NCBI GenBank assembly: GCA_963746185.1
Contig: CAVVAE010000002.1
Location: forward strand, 496,001 to 560,000
Origin: CAVVAE01 sp963746185
Lineage (GTDB): Bacteria; Actinomycetota; Actinomycetes; Propionibacteriales; Nocardioidaceae
Direction: 5' to 3'
Length of the DNA stretch: 64,000 bases
The position numbers were made by a program, and so were the translations under genes. The notes under the pieces are model-generated. The model saw nothing but the letters and a program-made list of their open reading frames with translations. It had not been told where the DNA came from and did not search any database. The stretch's first letter is position 1. Every line of letters starts with the position of its first letter. This document shows positions 45,317-54,014 of this stretch, one piece after another.

Positions 45317-45611
45317 GCTGATTGAGCCTGTCGAAGTCCCGCTGATTGAGCTTGTCGAAATCACCGGGTCTCGACAAGCCCGACCACCGACATCCCGCTG
45401 ATTGAGCCTGTCGAAATCACCGGGTCTCGACAGCCCGACCACCGACATCCCGCTGATTGAGCCTGTCGAAATCACCGGGTCTCGACAGCCCGACCACCGA
45501 CATCCCGCTGATTGAGCCTGTCGAAATCACCGGGTCTCGACAGCCCGACCACCGACATCCCGCTGATTGAGCCTGTCGAAATCACCGGGTCTCGACAGCC
45601 CGACCACCGAT
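45317..45611. repeat. Expanded tandem palindromic repeat array (locus 7)
   Basis: Left halves begin at 45317 (partial), 45341, 45397, 45452, 45507 and 45562; from 45397 on the units are 55 bases and appear identical. They differ from locus 2 in GAGCCTGTCGA / TCGACAGCCC, so the arms no longer pair perfectly: the array expanded from a variant copy. It fills the gap between the convergent ends of the RIO kinase and HAD genes. Unlike a CRISPR there are no unique spacers. Confidence 0.92.
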
Positions 45612-45615
45612 GCGG

Positions 45616-46425
45616 TCACGCTTGGGCGGCCGCGCGCTGACTGAGCAACGACTCGATCACCTCTGCGACGCCGTCGTCATCATTGGCGGGCGCTACGTGG
45701 TCGGCGACGGCGATGACGTCGGGATGCGCGTTCGCCACGGCGTACGACGTACCTGCCCACGTCAACATCGGCAGGTCGTTGGGCATGTCGCCGAACGCCC
45801 AGACGTCGGCGGCCCCGACTCCTCGCTCGCGACACCATTCGGCGAGGACCGCTGCCTTCGTGACACCGCCTGCACTGATCTCTGCGAGTCCCGTCGCCCC
45901 TGAGTAGGCGACCACAGCCCGTTCGCCGACCACTGTCCCGACCTCTCGAAGGAAGTCGTGGTGGTCTCGCTCCCGCGACCTGGCCAGCAGCTTGCCGGGC
46001 AGCGGGTCGAGGAGGTCGCCGATCGTCGCGAGGGACCTCACGTCCGGCTCCCGGTGGACGTCCTCGAAGGCTGACTCCCGCCCGAACCCGTCGCTGCACT
46101 CGACGGCGAAAGCGATGTCCGGCACGGCCGCTCTCAAGTCGGCGACGATCTCGCCAAGCACGTCTGCGGCGAGTGGGTGTTCGGCGAGGATGACCCTGTT
46201 GGGCACGTCATACACATAGGCGCCGTTCGAGCACAGCGCGACGCCTCCCTGCCCCACGACGTCGGACAGATCGTGCAACCAGCGTGGCGGCCTGGCGGTC
46301 GCAACGACCCACTCGACTCCGGTGTCCTGCAACGAGCGGATCGCCGCCACCGTGCGCGCTGTGAATGTGCCGTCGGTATGCAGGAGAGTGCCGTCGAGGT
46401 CGCAGGCTATGAGCTTCGGGGTCAT
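45616..46425 (-). CDS. HAD-IIB (Cof-like) phosphatase
   Basis: About 269 residues. Motif I is LIACDLDGTLLHTDG, with the two catalytic Asp; the Lys motif is in GGVTKAAVLAEWCRERG and motif IV is VWAFGDMPNDLPMLTWAG. Cof-type HAD enzymes hydrolyse sugar phosphates or flavin/pyridoxal phosphates. The ATG at 46425 overlaps the rlmN stop by four bases, so it is translated with rlmN. Confidence 0.9.
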   Translation of the reverse strand: MTPKLIACDLDGTLLHTDGTFTARTVAAIRSLQDTGVEWVVATARPPRWLHDLSDVVGQGGVALCSNGAYVYDVPNRVILAEHPLAADVLGEIVADLRAAVPDIAFAVECSDGFGRESAFEDVHREPDVRSLATIGDLLDPLPGKLLARSRERDHHDFLREVGTVVGERAVVAYSGATGLAEISAGGVTKAAVLAEWCRERGVGAADVWAFGDMPNDLPMLTWAGTSYAVANAHPDVIAVADHVAPANDDDGVAEVIESLLSQRAAAQA

Positions 46426-47555
46426 GCCTGGGTGGCCGCGAGCTGTCCGCACGCCCCGTCGATCTCCCGGCCACGGGTGTCACGCACCGTCGTCGGGATC
46501 CCCTTCGCCTCCAACCTTCGCACGAACTCGCGCTCGTCTTCGGGCCGCGACGCGGTCCACTTCGACCCCGGTGTGGGGTTGAGCGGGATCAGGTTGACGT
46601 GCACCCAGCCCCAGTCGCCGTACGACATCAAGACGTCGCCGAGCATGTCGGCCCGCCAGCCTTGATCGTTGATGTCCTTGATCATGGCGTACTCGATCGA
46701 GACCCGACGCTTGGTCACCTTGGCGTAGTTCCAGGCGGCGTCGACGGCCTCGTGCACGCTCCAACGCGTGTTGATCGGAACCAGTTCGTTGCGAAGCTCG
46801 TCGTCAGGGGCATGCAGCGACAGCGCCAACGTGACCGGGATGCCCTCCTCGGAAAGCTGCAGCATCCTCGGGACGAGGCCGACAGTCGACACCGTGACTC
46901 CACGCGCGGACATGCCGAGACCGTCAGGGCTGGGGTCGGTCATCCGGCGGACGGAACCGATCACCGCGGCGTAGTTCGCCATCGGCTCGCCCATGCCCAT
47001 GAACACCACATTGGAGACGCGGCCGGGACCTCCAGCCACCTCGCCTCGGGCCAGCGACCGGGCACCAGCCAGCACCTGCTCGATGATCTCGCCGGTGCTC
47101 ATGTTGCGTTGCAACCCGCCTTGACCTGTCGCGCAGAACGGGCAAGCCATCCCGCATCCGGCTTGGGACGAGACACACATCGTGACGCGACCCGGATAGC
47201 GCATGAGCACGGACTCGACCAGGGCTCCGTCATGCAGCTTCCACAGCGTCTTGCGGGTGGTGCCGTGGTCTGCCTCGAGCGTGTGCATCGGGGTGATCAG
47301 CTCAGGAAGCAAGGCACTCGCAAGCGGCTCGCGGAGGTCGGCGGGAAGGTCGGTCATGTCCGCGGGATCGTCGACGAGTCGTGAGAAGTAGTGGTGGGAG
47401 ACCTGGCGGGCCCGGTAGCCGGGAAGCCCAGCCGCCTCGACAGCCTCCTTGCGTTCCGCAGATGTCAGGTCAGCGAGGTGGCGGGGCGGTTTCTTGGCCC
47501 GACGTGGCTCGTCGAAGACGAGGGGCAGGGTCTTGATCGGGGAAGGCTCAGACAT
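46422..47555 (-). CDS. rlmN: 23S rRNA (adenine2503-C2)-methyltransferase, radical SAM
   Basis: 377 residues. The radical SAM cluster motif CxxxCxxC is in SQAGCGMACPFCATGQGG; FMGMGEPMANY and the C-terminal Cys region (RDTRGREIDGACGQLA) with the methyl-carrying cysteine are present. RlmN methylates A2503 of 23S rRNA and A37 of some tRNAs. In related genomes it lies near cdsA-frr; here a group of other genes intervenes. Starts with MSEPSPIKTLPLVFD as usual for the actinobacterial form. Confidence 0.96.
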   Translation of the reverse strand: MSEPSPIKTLPLVFDEPRRAKKPPRHLADLTSAERKEAVEAAGLPGYRARQVSHHYFSRLVDDPADMTDLPADLREPLASALLPELITPMHTLEADHGTTRKTLWKLHDGALVESVLMRYPGRVTMCVSSQAGCGMACPFCATGQGGLQRNMSTGEIIEQVLAGARSLARGEVAGGPGRVSNVVFMGMGEPMANYAAVIGSVRRMTDPSPDGLGMSARGVTVSTVGLVPRMLQLSEEGIPVTLALSLHAPDDELRNELVPINTRWSVHEAVDAAWNYAKVTKRRVSIEYAMIKDINDQGWRADMLGDVLMSYGDWGWVHVNLIPLNPTPGSKWTASRPEDEREFVRRLEAKGIPTTVRDTRGREIDGACGQLAATQA

Positions 47556-47570
47556 GGCCGTCCCAGTCTC

Positions 47571-48158
47571 TCATTCGGAACGCCACTCACCCCACGCGGA
47601 GATCACCTGGCCGGCCCTGACGTCAAGCGCGCAGTGGTCAGGCATCGCCATCGAACGCCACGACACCACGTCGAGGTCAGATGAGGTGAGCTCGGCGATC
47701 AACAGGGTCCAGGCGGTGCCGTGACCCACCATGACCACGTCTACTCCGTTGTCGGCCATCGTCAGCAACCCCCGGGCAGCGTTGCTGACTCGGGCGCGCG
47801 TGAATGCCAACGGCTCCCATCCATCAACCACCATCGTGTCCGGGGTCGAGAAGGCCCGCTCGACGACAGCCCCAAACTCTGCCGCGTCGTCGAACCAGAC
47901 AGCGGAGCGGTCGGCCTCGCGCAGGTCATCGACAACCTGCACTTCGCCGGAATGGAGCAACCGTGCCGTGTCGATCGCCTTGGGTTCGGGCGAACTGAAC
48001 CAACGAGCCCGGACAGGCAAGGCACCCGAGTCCCGAAGCTCTACGACGCCCTCCGACGCGAAGCTAGCCAGTGGCCAGTCTTGTGCGGGTGCGGCGGGAT
48101 CTGGCGCCGAGGCGCCGTGACGGATGAGGTGCAGGATCACGACGCTCAGGCTAACCAT
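47571..48158 (-). CDS. Histidine phosphatase (phosphoglycerate mutase-like) family protein
   Basis: About 195 residues. The catalytic His motif is ILHLIRHGASAPDP and the second conserved His is in VMVGHGTAWTLLI. The Arg-Glu pairs are less clear (READRSAVWF). Substrate unknown. The ATG at 48158 is preferred to 48176, since the upstream start would overlap the divergent methyltransferase region. 15 bases downstream lies rlmN. Confidence 0.82.
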   Translation of the reverse strand: MVSLSVVILHLIRHGASAPDPAAPAQDWPLASFASEGVVELRDSGALPVRARWFSSPEPKAIDTARLLHSGEVQVVDDLREADRSAVWFDDAAEFGAVVERAFSTPDTMVVDGWEPLAFTRARVSNAARGLLTMADNGVDVVMVGHGTAWTLLIAELTSSDLDVVSWRSMAMPDHCALDVRAGQVISAWGEWRSE

Positions 48159-48178
48159 GCCGAGGTGTCCACCCAAAC

Positions 48179-49018
48179 ATGGGCAAACAGGCCTTCAACA
48201 GGGACGGACAAGAGTGGCAGTATGGCGTTGTGGAGACTTCCACCCAAGCTTCACCGCAGTCCCCTTCCAGACACTCGGGGTTCTTCAAGAAATACCCCCG
48301 CTTCCTGGAGACGAGCGGCACTGCGAACCGGCCCGGCCGGCTGAACCTTCGCTACGAGGCGATGATTGCGGCCAACCACGACATCCTTGAAGGTGCGCGC
48401 GTCCTCGACATCGCGAGCCACGACGGCCGATGGTCGTTCGCCGCACTCAAAGCAGGGGCCCGGCACGTCACTGGTATCGAGCCCCGGCAGCACCTGGTCG
48501 ACAACGCCAACTCGACCTTGGCCGACTACGGCGCCGACCCATCGTCATACCGGTTCATCTGCGGCGACGGTTTCGAGGTCTTGCCGCATGAGGACCTCGA
48601 CGTCGATGTCGTGCTCTGTCTGGGGTTCATCTACCACACGCTGCGCTACCCGGAGCTGTTCCGGCGGCTCGCCGATCTCGAACCGGCCCACCTCATTCTC
48701 GACACCAAGGTGTTCGCCCGGCGGAAACCTGTGATCAGGATGTTCGTCAACAAAGCCGAACAGGAGGGTCACGCAGTCTCAGACGCCTTCTCGGAGGGCC
48801 GGTTCACGTTGGTGGGTAAGCCTTCGCTGCGCGCGCTGAGGCAGATGCTGAGCGTCTACGGTTTCGAAGTAGCGAACACTTACGACTGGCCGACCCTGAT
48901 CGCACTCAACCCGCAGGTTCCGGCGAAGCGCTCCCGGGCTTACCTGGACGGCACTCGGGTCACGCTGCGCTGCCGTCGAGCAACCCCGGCAGAGCGAGAA
49001 GGCGAAGACGACGGCTGA
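48179..49018 (+). CDS. SAM-dependent methyltransferase, unknown substrate
   Basis: Up to 279 residues. The class-I SAM motif is GARVLDIASHDGRWSFAALK and a second acidic strand is HVTGIEPRQHLVDN; DVVLCLGFIYHTLRYPELF follows. The start is uncertain: ATG at 48179 is only 21 bases from the divergent phosphatase start, and a GTG at 48230 (VETSTQASP) would leave more room for promoters. Similar to SAM enzymes near glycan genes, but no such neighbours are here. Function unknown. Confidence 0.8.
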   Translation: MGKQAFNRDGQEWQYGVVETSTQASPQSPSRHSGFFKKYPRFLETSGTANRPGRLNLRYEAMIAANHDILEGARVLDIASHDGRWSFAALKAGARHVTGIEPRQHLVDNANSTLADYGADPSSYRFICGDGFEVLPHEDLDVDVVLCLGFIYHTLRYPELFRRLADLEPAHLILDTKVFARRKPVIRMFVNKAEQEGHAVSDAFSEGRFTLVGKPSLRALRQMLSVYGFEVANTYDWPTLIALNPQVPAKRSRAYLDGTRVTLRCRRATPAEREGEDDG

Positions 49019-49047
49019 AAAGCGCTGGCGCCTTAGGGTGGGAGCCG

Positions 49048-49866
49048 ATGAGCACGTACGACGATCGCGGCCCTCGGCAGATCACCAGTCCGGCAAACCC
49101 GCGAGTCAAGTGGTTGCAGAGCTTGCGCAAACGTCGTACCCGTGACTCCGAGGGACTGACCATCCTCGAGGGCTACGACGAGCTCGTCCTCGCCCTCGAC
49201 GCGGGCGTCCGACCGCGCAGTCTCTTCTACTCCCCTGGCGTCGCCGACGCCGACCACCAAAGTGTGATCGACCGGGTCACCAAACTCGGCAGCGAACTCG
49301 TCGAGCTTGGCGGGGCCGCCTTCGCCCGTGCGTCCTACCGCGAGTCACCTGACGGCTGGCTCGCCGTCGTGCAGGACCCGGCCACCGGCCTGGACGACAT
49401 CGCGCTTGGACCCAACCCGCTGGTGCTCGTCTGCGAGGCGATCGAGAAACCCGGCAACCTCGGCGCGATGTTGCGCACGGCCGAGGCCGCCGGGGTCGAT
49501 GCGGTCATCTCGGCATCATCCGTCGCCGACTGGGGCAACCCCAATGTGGTGAGAGCGAGCAAGGGCACAGTCTTCGCCGTCCCCGTCGCTGCCGCGCCAT
49601 CCGAAGAAGTGCTGACGTGGCTGCGAGGTCACCGTCTTCGAATCGTGACGGCCTCTCCCGAGGCGGAGATCCTGATCACCGCCGTCGACCTCTCGGGGCC
49701 GACGGCGGTCGTGGTCGGGGCCGAGCACGACGGCGTCGGCACCAGCTGGCTCGACGCGGCTGACAATGCGGCCAGGCTCCCGATGTTCGGCCACGTCAAC
49801 TCATTGAATGTCGCCACGTCGGCCGCGATCGTGCTCTACGAAGCCATCCGTCAGCGATCCAGCTGA
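49048..49866 (+). CDS. TrmH/SpoU-family RNA 2'-O-methyltransferase
   Basis: 272 residues. The N-terminal RNA-binding part contains RQITSPANPRVKWLQSLRKR. The C-terminal SPOUT knot shows CEAIEKPGNLGAMLRTAEAA, VVVGAEHDGVGTSWLDAADN and LPMFGHVNSLNVATSAAIVL. Members methylate ribose 2'-OH in rRNA (for example 23S G2251-like or U2479) or tRNA. The 3' end overlaps the convergent YCF48-type gene by 16 bases. Confidence 0.92.
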   Translation: MSTYDDRGPRQITSPANPRVKWLQSLRKRRTRDSEGLTILEGYDELVLALDAGVRPRSLFYSPGVADADHQSVIDRVTKLGSELVELGGAAFARASYRESPDGWLAVVQDPATGLDDIALGPNPLVLVCEAIEKPGNLGAMLRTAEAAGVDAVISASSVADWGNPNVVRASKGTVFAVPVAAAPSEEVLTWLRGHRLRIVTASPEAEILITAVDLSGPTAVVVGAEHDGVGTSWLDAADNAARLPMFGHVNSLNVATSAAIVLYEAIRQRSS

Positions 49867-50927
49867 GCCACCCGGCCGTTAGTACCCGAAGCCCAGCAGG
49901 CGCCGTCTGACGCACATTGGATCCCGTCGTAGCGGTCGTCGTCGAACGTGGTCCACGTCGCTCCGCCGTCCGTGCTCACGTCGCTGCCACTCGGTCCGAC
50001 GGCGATCACGGTTCGCGATGTATGCGGCAGGAACGCTACGCCCGAGCGGTAGCCCATCGCGTCGGACGTGGTCCACCTCTTGCCGCCGTCGCGACTCTGA
50101 CCCGCAGCATCGGAGCCGTCCCGTTCGGCATTGAAGTCGCCACCCACCGCCACGCCATGCCGAGGGTCGCGGAAGTCCAGCGAATAGATGCCCGCGGACG
50201 GACCACCGCGGAACGCCGTCGTCGAAGCTGTCCATCGATGACCGCCGTCGGTAGAGCGGAACACTCGTGGCTCATCGATGCCGCCGGTCGCGAACCAGAA
50301 CGATCGCCCAGGCCCGGAGACGATGCAGGTGCCGCTCGCTGCGAAGGCAAACTCACCTGCCATCGCGGCCGGCATTTCGACGTCGTTCGCCACGCTCCAC
50401 GACGCCCCGAAGTCGTAGGTGCGGGCCAGCTGGAAGTGACCGTTGACCGGGTCACTCAGCGCCAGGCCTGAACCGTGGGAGCCGAACGCGATGCAGTCGT
50501 AGAAGGCATTGGGGTCGGTGTTGCGGAACACCTCGGTCCAACTGGCGCCACCGTTCGTCGTTGAGTAGATGCGCGAGGCCTCACCGGTTCCGATCGACAA
50601 GGCCACCGCCCGTTGGGATCCGAACGCCTCGATGTCCCGGAGCTGCAGCCCGGCGGCTTGCGGGGGTGAGACGTTTGTCCATGTGCGCCCGCTGTTCGTC
50701 GTACGAAGGACGGTCCCCGCCTGGCCGCTTACCCAGGCTGTCGACCGGCTGACGGCGGCGAGTCCACGAAACTCCTCGTTGCTGCCGGTCGGCGTGATGT
50801 CCCAGGAGTAGTGACCATGCGGGTGAGGGTGATGGGCCAGTGACCCATCGGCTGGATGCGACAAGGCTGTGCCACCGACGCCGAGGGCGGCGATAGCCAG
50901 AGCTGAGGTAAGGGTGCGAGAGATCAT
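49851..50927 (-). CDS. Secreted YCF48/BNR-repeat beta-propeller protein
   Basis: 358 residues. A signal peptide (MISRTLTSALAIAALGVGGT) precedes repeated Asp-box motifs such as TTNSGRTWTNVS, TTNGGASWTEVF, STDGGHRWTAS, SRDGGKRWTTS and STDGGATWTTF, one per blade of a seven-bladed-like propeller. Similar proteins in plants and cyanobacteria assist photosystem II assembly; in heterotrophic actinobacteria the role is unknown. Overlaps the end of the TrmH gene. No operon partner is evident. Confidence 0.85.
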   Translation of the reverse strand: MISRTLTSALAIAALGVGGTALSHPADGSLAHHPHPHGHYSWDITPTGSNEEFRGLAAVSRSTAWVSGQAGTVLRTTNSGRTWTNVSPPQAAGLQLRDIEAFGSQRAVALSIGTGEASRIYSTTNGGASWTEVFRNTDPNAFYDCIAFGSHGSGLALSDPVNGHFQLARTYDFGASWSVANDVEMPAAMAGEFAFAASGTCIVSGPGRSFWFATGGIDEPRVFRSTDGGHRWTASTTAFRGGPSAGIYSLDFRDPRHGVAVGGDFNAERDGSDAAGQSRDGGKRWTTSDAMGYRSGVAFLPHTSRTVIAVGPSGSDVSTDGGATWTTFDDDRYDGIQCASDGACWASGTNGRVAQLDR

Positions 50928-51028
50928 CCTTCGACCCTAGGAGACTGACCGCAATGTCGCCAATGGTTCATCCTGCGCAGGGCTAGCCAGCGGCGAGCAC
51001 CCAGCACCGGATGGGACATGATGCGTGC

Positions 51029-51775
51029 ATGACCGGTGCGACTCGTGCTGCGGCGACCCCCCTGCTGCGTGGTGGTCGCCGCGAAGCAGACACCGCCGTC
51101 CTCGTCCTTCACGGCGGTCAGGAGGAGAGCCGCGCACCGACGTCGCTGCTGCAGTCGTCCTATCTTCGGATGCTGGACCTCTACTGGGGGCTGAAGAAGA
51201 GCTCACGACGCAGTGCTGTCTATCTCATGCGCTACCGGTTCCGCGGATGGAACGCGCGGTTCGGCACGCCCGACCCGGTGGCGGACGCACGCTGGGCTCT
51301 CACAGAAATCAACCGACGGCACCCGGCGGCGGCGGTAGCGATCCTCGGTCATTCGATGGGTGGCCGCACCGCGTTCGCCGTCGCGGACCATCCCAGCGTG
51401 ATGGGCATCTGTGCTCTCGCCCCATGGCTGCCGGCGAACGAGCCGCTGCCGCCTGCCCGTCAAGGACAACGCTTCGTCATCGCTCATGGCACGTCGGATC
51501 GGATGACCTCGTCACCGTTGAGCCGTCGCTACGCCGAGCGGCTGCGCGAGGCCGGACAGACGGTCGCCCGCTTCGAGCTGCCCGGCGCTGGTCATGCTCT
51601 CCTTGACCGACCGTTCCTGTGGCACGCGTTCGCCGTGCGTACGACGCTCGGTCTCGTCGGTGATCAACGCCTTCCCCACGGCGTCGCCGACGGGCTCACT
51701 CAGAGTGTCGACAACCTCACGCTCAACCTCGCCACCTACGACGACGAAACCGGCGAGAAACCCTCCAAAAAATGA
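51029..51775 (+). CDS. Alpha/beta hydrolase (dienelactone hydrolase-like)
   Basis: About 248 residues from the ATG at 51029. The nucleophile elbow is AAVAILGHSMGGRTAFAVAD with Ser as nucleophile, and a C-terminal GAGHALLDRPF supplies the His. The N-terminal AVLVLHGGQEESRAPT gives the oxyanion-hole HG. No signal peptide. The last 20 residues (NLATYDDETGEKPSKK) are charged. Substrate unknown. Confidence 0.87.
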   Translation: MTGATRAAATPLLRGGRREADTAVLVLHGGQEESRAPTSLLQSSYLRMLDLYWGLKKSSRRSAVYLMRYRFRGWNARFGTPDPVADARWALTEINRRHPAAAVAILGHSMGGRTAFAVADHPSVMGICALAPWLPANEPLPPARQGQRFVIAHGTSDRMTSSPLSRRYAERLREAGQTVARFELPGAGHALLDRPFLWHAFAVRTTLGLVGDQRLPHGVADGLTQSVDNLTLNLATYDDETGEKPSKK

Positions 51776-51788
51776 ACGTGCTGTAACT

Positions 51789-51800
51789 CCGTAATTACGG
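51789..51800. terminator. Palindrome CCGTAATTACGG followed by a T-run
   Basis: CCGTAATTACGG, 13 bases beyond the hydrolase stop, is a perfect 12-base palindrome followed within 10 bases by TTTTT. It is short for a terminator but is in the right place; it could instead be an operator of the next gene. The region to 51937 is unusually AT-rich for the window. Confidence 0.4.
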
Positions 51801-51937
51801 TTCGTGTTTTTCCTTGAGGGCACGCCCTTTCACACACATCTCGCTTGCTTCGTGAGTACCCTTCCGATAGGAAATGAAATGCAGAGACCTAACCTTCGGT
51901 TGCTTCCCCTGAGCGCCGCCGTCCGTAGAGGAAAAAC

Positions 51938-52456
51938 ATGAAACGGGTATTCTTCTCGATGTTGCTTGCCTCTGGAGTCTTGGTTGCAGGATTTGGCCTC
52001 GGGTCCGGTTTGACAGCGGGAGCCACCACTTCTCCCCAGGGGGGCAGCGCCGTCGAGCAGGCACCTGCCGATGCGCTCGGCACCCTACCTCCGCCCTCCA
52101 CGACGCCGCCGACCTCGACGCTGCCGAGCACGTCGATTACGACGACCACCACGCCACCCACCTCGACAATCCCGAGCACGACGACGACCACCACGCCGCC
52201 GACCTCGACGCTGCCGAGCACGTCGATTACGACGACCACCACGCCGCCGTCCTCGACGCTGCCGAGCACCAGCATTAGGACGACGACGACGCCGCCGATC
52301 CCCACTGAGGTCGACGCCGGTGTGAGCGGGCCTTCCTCAGACGACAACGGTGGCTCCGGTGGACTGCTGGCGCTGACCGGAATCATTCTCGGACTGGGAC
52401 TTGCCTCCGCAGGAGCGATAGGGATGGTACGCAGTCGCGGCCGTCATGAGGCGTGA
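51938..52456 (+). CDS. Cell-wall-anchored Thr/Pro/Ser-rich surface protein with LALTG sorting signal
   Basis: 172 residues. A signal peptide (MKRVFFSMLLASGVLVAGFG) is followed by a 90-residue mucin-like stalk of imperfect repeats (TSTLPSTSITTTTTPP), a short acidic/Gly linker, then the C-terminal LALTG (residues 144-148), a hydrophobic stretch and the basic tail RSRGRHEA. This is a sortase sorting signal of the LAXTG kind used by class E sortases. The gene ends inside the sortase gene (11-base overlap). No other domain is seen. Confidence 0.88.
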   Translation: MKRVFFSMLLASGVLVAGFGLGSGLTAGATTSPQGGSAVEQAPADALGTLPPPSTTPPTSTLPSTSITTTTTPPTSTIPSTTTTTTPPTSTLPSTSITTTTTPPSSTLPSTSIRTTTTPPIPTEVDAGVSGPSSDDNGGSGGLLALTGIILGLGLASAGAIGMVRSRGRHEA

Positions 52457-53138
52457 CCGACTAGCTCCGCTCGCAGTACTTACTGGACTGGCACTCGCCG
52501 GCCTGTCAGCCGCCCTCGTGTGGCCCGACGGGTCGGCGAGTTCTGATGACGCACAGAACACCTCCACCACGCCGGCCCCGCATCACGAACAAGGCGTCGC
52601 GCCGACGAATTTCGCCCAGCACTTCGAGCCCGGACATCGGCCTACCCCTGCGACCGGGTCCGGTCAGCAAACGCCCGACGTAGCCTCCGGAATTCCGCGA
52701 CAACTCGAGTTGCCGCGACTCAGCGTGTCGGCAGAAATCACCCCGATCGGCACCGATGGCTCGCGAACCTTGGTGCCGCCAGAAGACTTCACCAAGGTGG
52801 GCTGGTGGGCGATCGGTGCCAAGCCAGGAGCCGGCCAGGGCACGACAATCATCGCGGGACACACGGTCCACACCGGTGGCGGCGCCCTCGACGACCTCGA
52901 GCAGATGCAGGTCGGCGACCGCGTCATCGTGGATCGCACCCGTCAAGACGTCGAGTACGTCGTGAGCTCCGTCAAGACCTACCGCAAGGGCAGGCTGGCA
53001 GCCCAATCAGCACAGGTCTTCAACCAGGGCGGGCCGGAGCGGCTTGCGATCGTGACGTGCGAGGACTGGAACGGCTCGGTCTACCTCAGCAACGTCGTGG
53101 TGATTGCCACCCAACCGCAGCCTATCGGCCGCGGCTGA
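52446..53138 (+). CDS. Sortase family transpeptidase (class F/E-like)
   Basis: 230 residues. An N-terminal membrane segment (residues about 8-26) and a disordered linker lead to the sortase domain. The catalytic His is H139 (TTIIAGHTVHTGGG) and the catalytic Cys is C205 (AIVTCEDWNGSVYLSNVVV). The usual catalytic Arg, expected 8-12 residues after the Cys, is not seen; only Arg229 at the tail follows. Overlaps its presumed substrate gene. Class assignment (E or F) is uncertain; the TCEDW motif suits class F, the substrate motif suits class E. Confidence 0.88.
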   Translation: MRRDRLAPLAVLTGLALAGLSAALVWPDGSASSDDAQNTSTTPAPHHEQGVAPTNFAQHFEPGHRPTPATGSGQQTPDVASGIPRQLELPRLSVSAEITPIGTDGSRTLVPPEDFTKVGWWAIGAKPGAGQGTTIIAGHTVHTGGGALDDLEQMQVGDRVIVDRTRQDVEYVVSSVKTYRKGRLAAQSAQVFNQGGPERLAIVTCEDWNGSVYLSNVVVIATQPQPIGRG

Positions 53139-53159
53139 CGCATGTCGTCCCGCTGGCGA

Positions 53160-54014
53160 TCAGACCGCGGGCAGCAGGAAATACAACACCAACCAGACCA
53201 CCGACACCGTGGCGAGCAGTGAGTCGAGACGGTCCATGATCCCGCCGTGTCCGGGCAGGATGTTGCTCATGTCCTTGATGCCGAGGTCGCGTTTGATCAG
53301 CGACTCGGCGAGGTCGCCCAGCGTCGCGGCCACAACGGTGATCAGTCCGAGCACCAAGCCGACCCACCAGTCACCCTCGAGCAGGTAGACGATGCACAGG
53401 ACGCCGGCGCCCATGCACGCCACGGCGGATCCCGCAAAGCCCTCCCATGACTTCTTCGGGCTGATCACCGGTGCCATCGGGTGCTTCCCGAAGAGCACGC
53501 CGACAGCGAAGCCGCCGATGTCGGAGGCGATCGTGACGGCGATGAACGTCATCACGCGCTCGGTGCCATCGTCTTCTGACAGCAGAAGTGCGACGAACGA
53601 CGCAAGGAACGGCACGTAGACCAGGCAGAAGACGGTCGCGCTCACGTCTCTCACGAAGCCGTCCTGGCCACGCAGCATCCGCCACAAGATGGAGGCGAGC
53701 ACGGTCCCGGCAAGGACGACGATGAGCACGTCTGGGCCGCCGTAATAGGCGCCCCCGATCATGGCCACCGCTCCGATCCACATCGGGATCGCCGGCATCC
53801 AGGTGCCGTTGTGCGCCAAGGCCCGCGCCATCTCCCACAGTGCCACCACGATGGCGGCTGCGACGACGAGCAGGAAGACGTCCTTGTAGAACGCGAGGGA
53901 CGCGATGATGATCGCGATCAGCCCGATGGCGACCGCGATGGACGCCGGGATGTCTCGGCCGGCGCGACTCTGCTTTTCCGGCGCTGCTGGATCGAGTGGC
54001 ATCGGCTCGATCAA
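53160..54014 (-). CDS. cdsA: Phosphatidate cytidylyltransferase (CDP-diglyceride synthase)
   Basis: 284 residues with about eight membrane segments. The signature region is present as SPKKSWEGFAGSAVACMG and GDLAESLIKRDLGIKDMSNI followed by LPGHGGIMDRLDSL. It makes CDP-diacylglycerol from phosphatidic acid and CTP. The start overlaps the frr stop by four bases (ATGA), placing it in the tsf-pyrH-frr-cdsA unit. Convergent with the sortase gene. Confidence 0.95.
   Translation of the reverse strand: MIEPMPLDPAAPEKQSRAGRDIPASIAVAIGLIAIIIASLAFYKDVFLLVVAAAIVVALWEMARALAHNGTWMPAIPMWIGAVAMIGGAYYGGPDVLIVVLAGTVLASILWRMLRGQDGFVRDVSATVFCLVYVPFLASFVALLLSEDDGTERVMTFIAVTIASDIGGFAVGVLFGKHPMAPVISPKKSWEGFAGSAVACMGAGVLCIVYLLEGDWWVGLVLGLITVVAATLGDLAESLIKRDLGIKDMSNILPGHGGIMDRLDSLLATVSVVWLVLYFLLPAV

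Noticed and set aside
45317..45611. Possible CRISPR array
   Set aside because: The repeats are directly adjoining 55-base units with no unique spacers, the unit itself is palindromic, and no cas gene is in the window.
51889..52386. Val/Gly-rich 165-codon frame on the minus strand
   Set aside because: It is the reverse reading of the Thr/Pro stalk repeats of the sorted surface protein.
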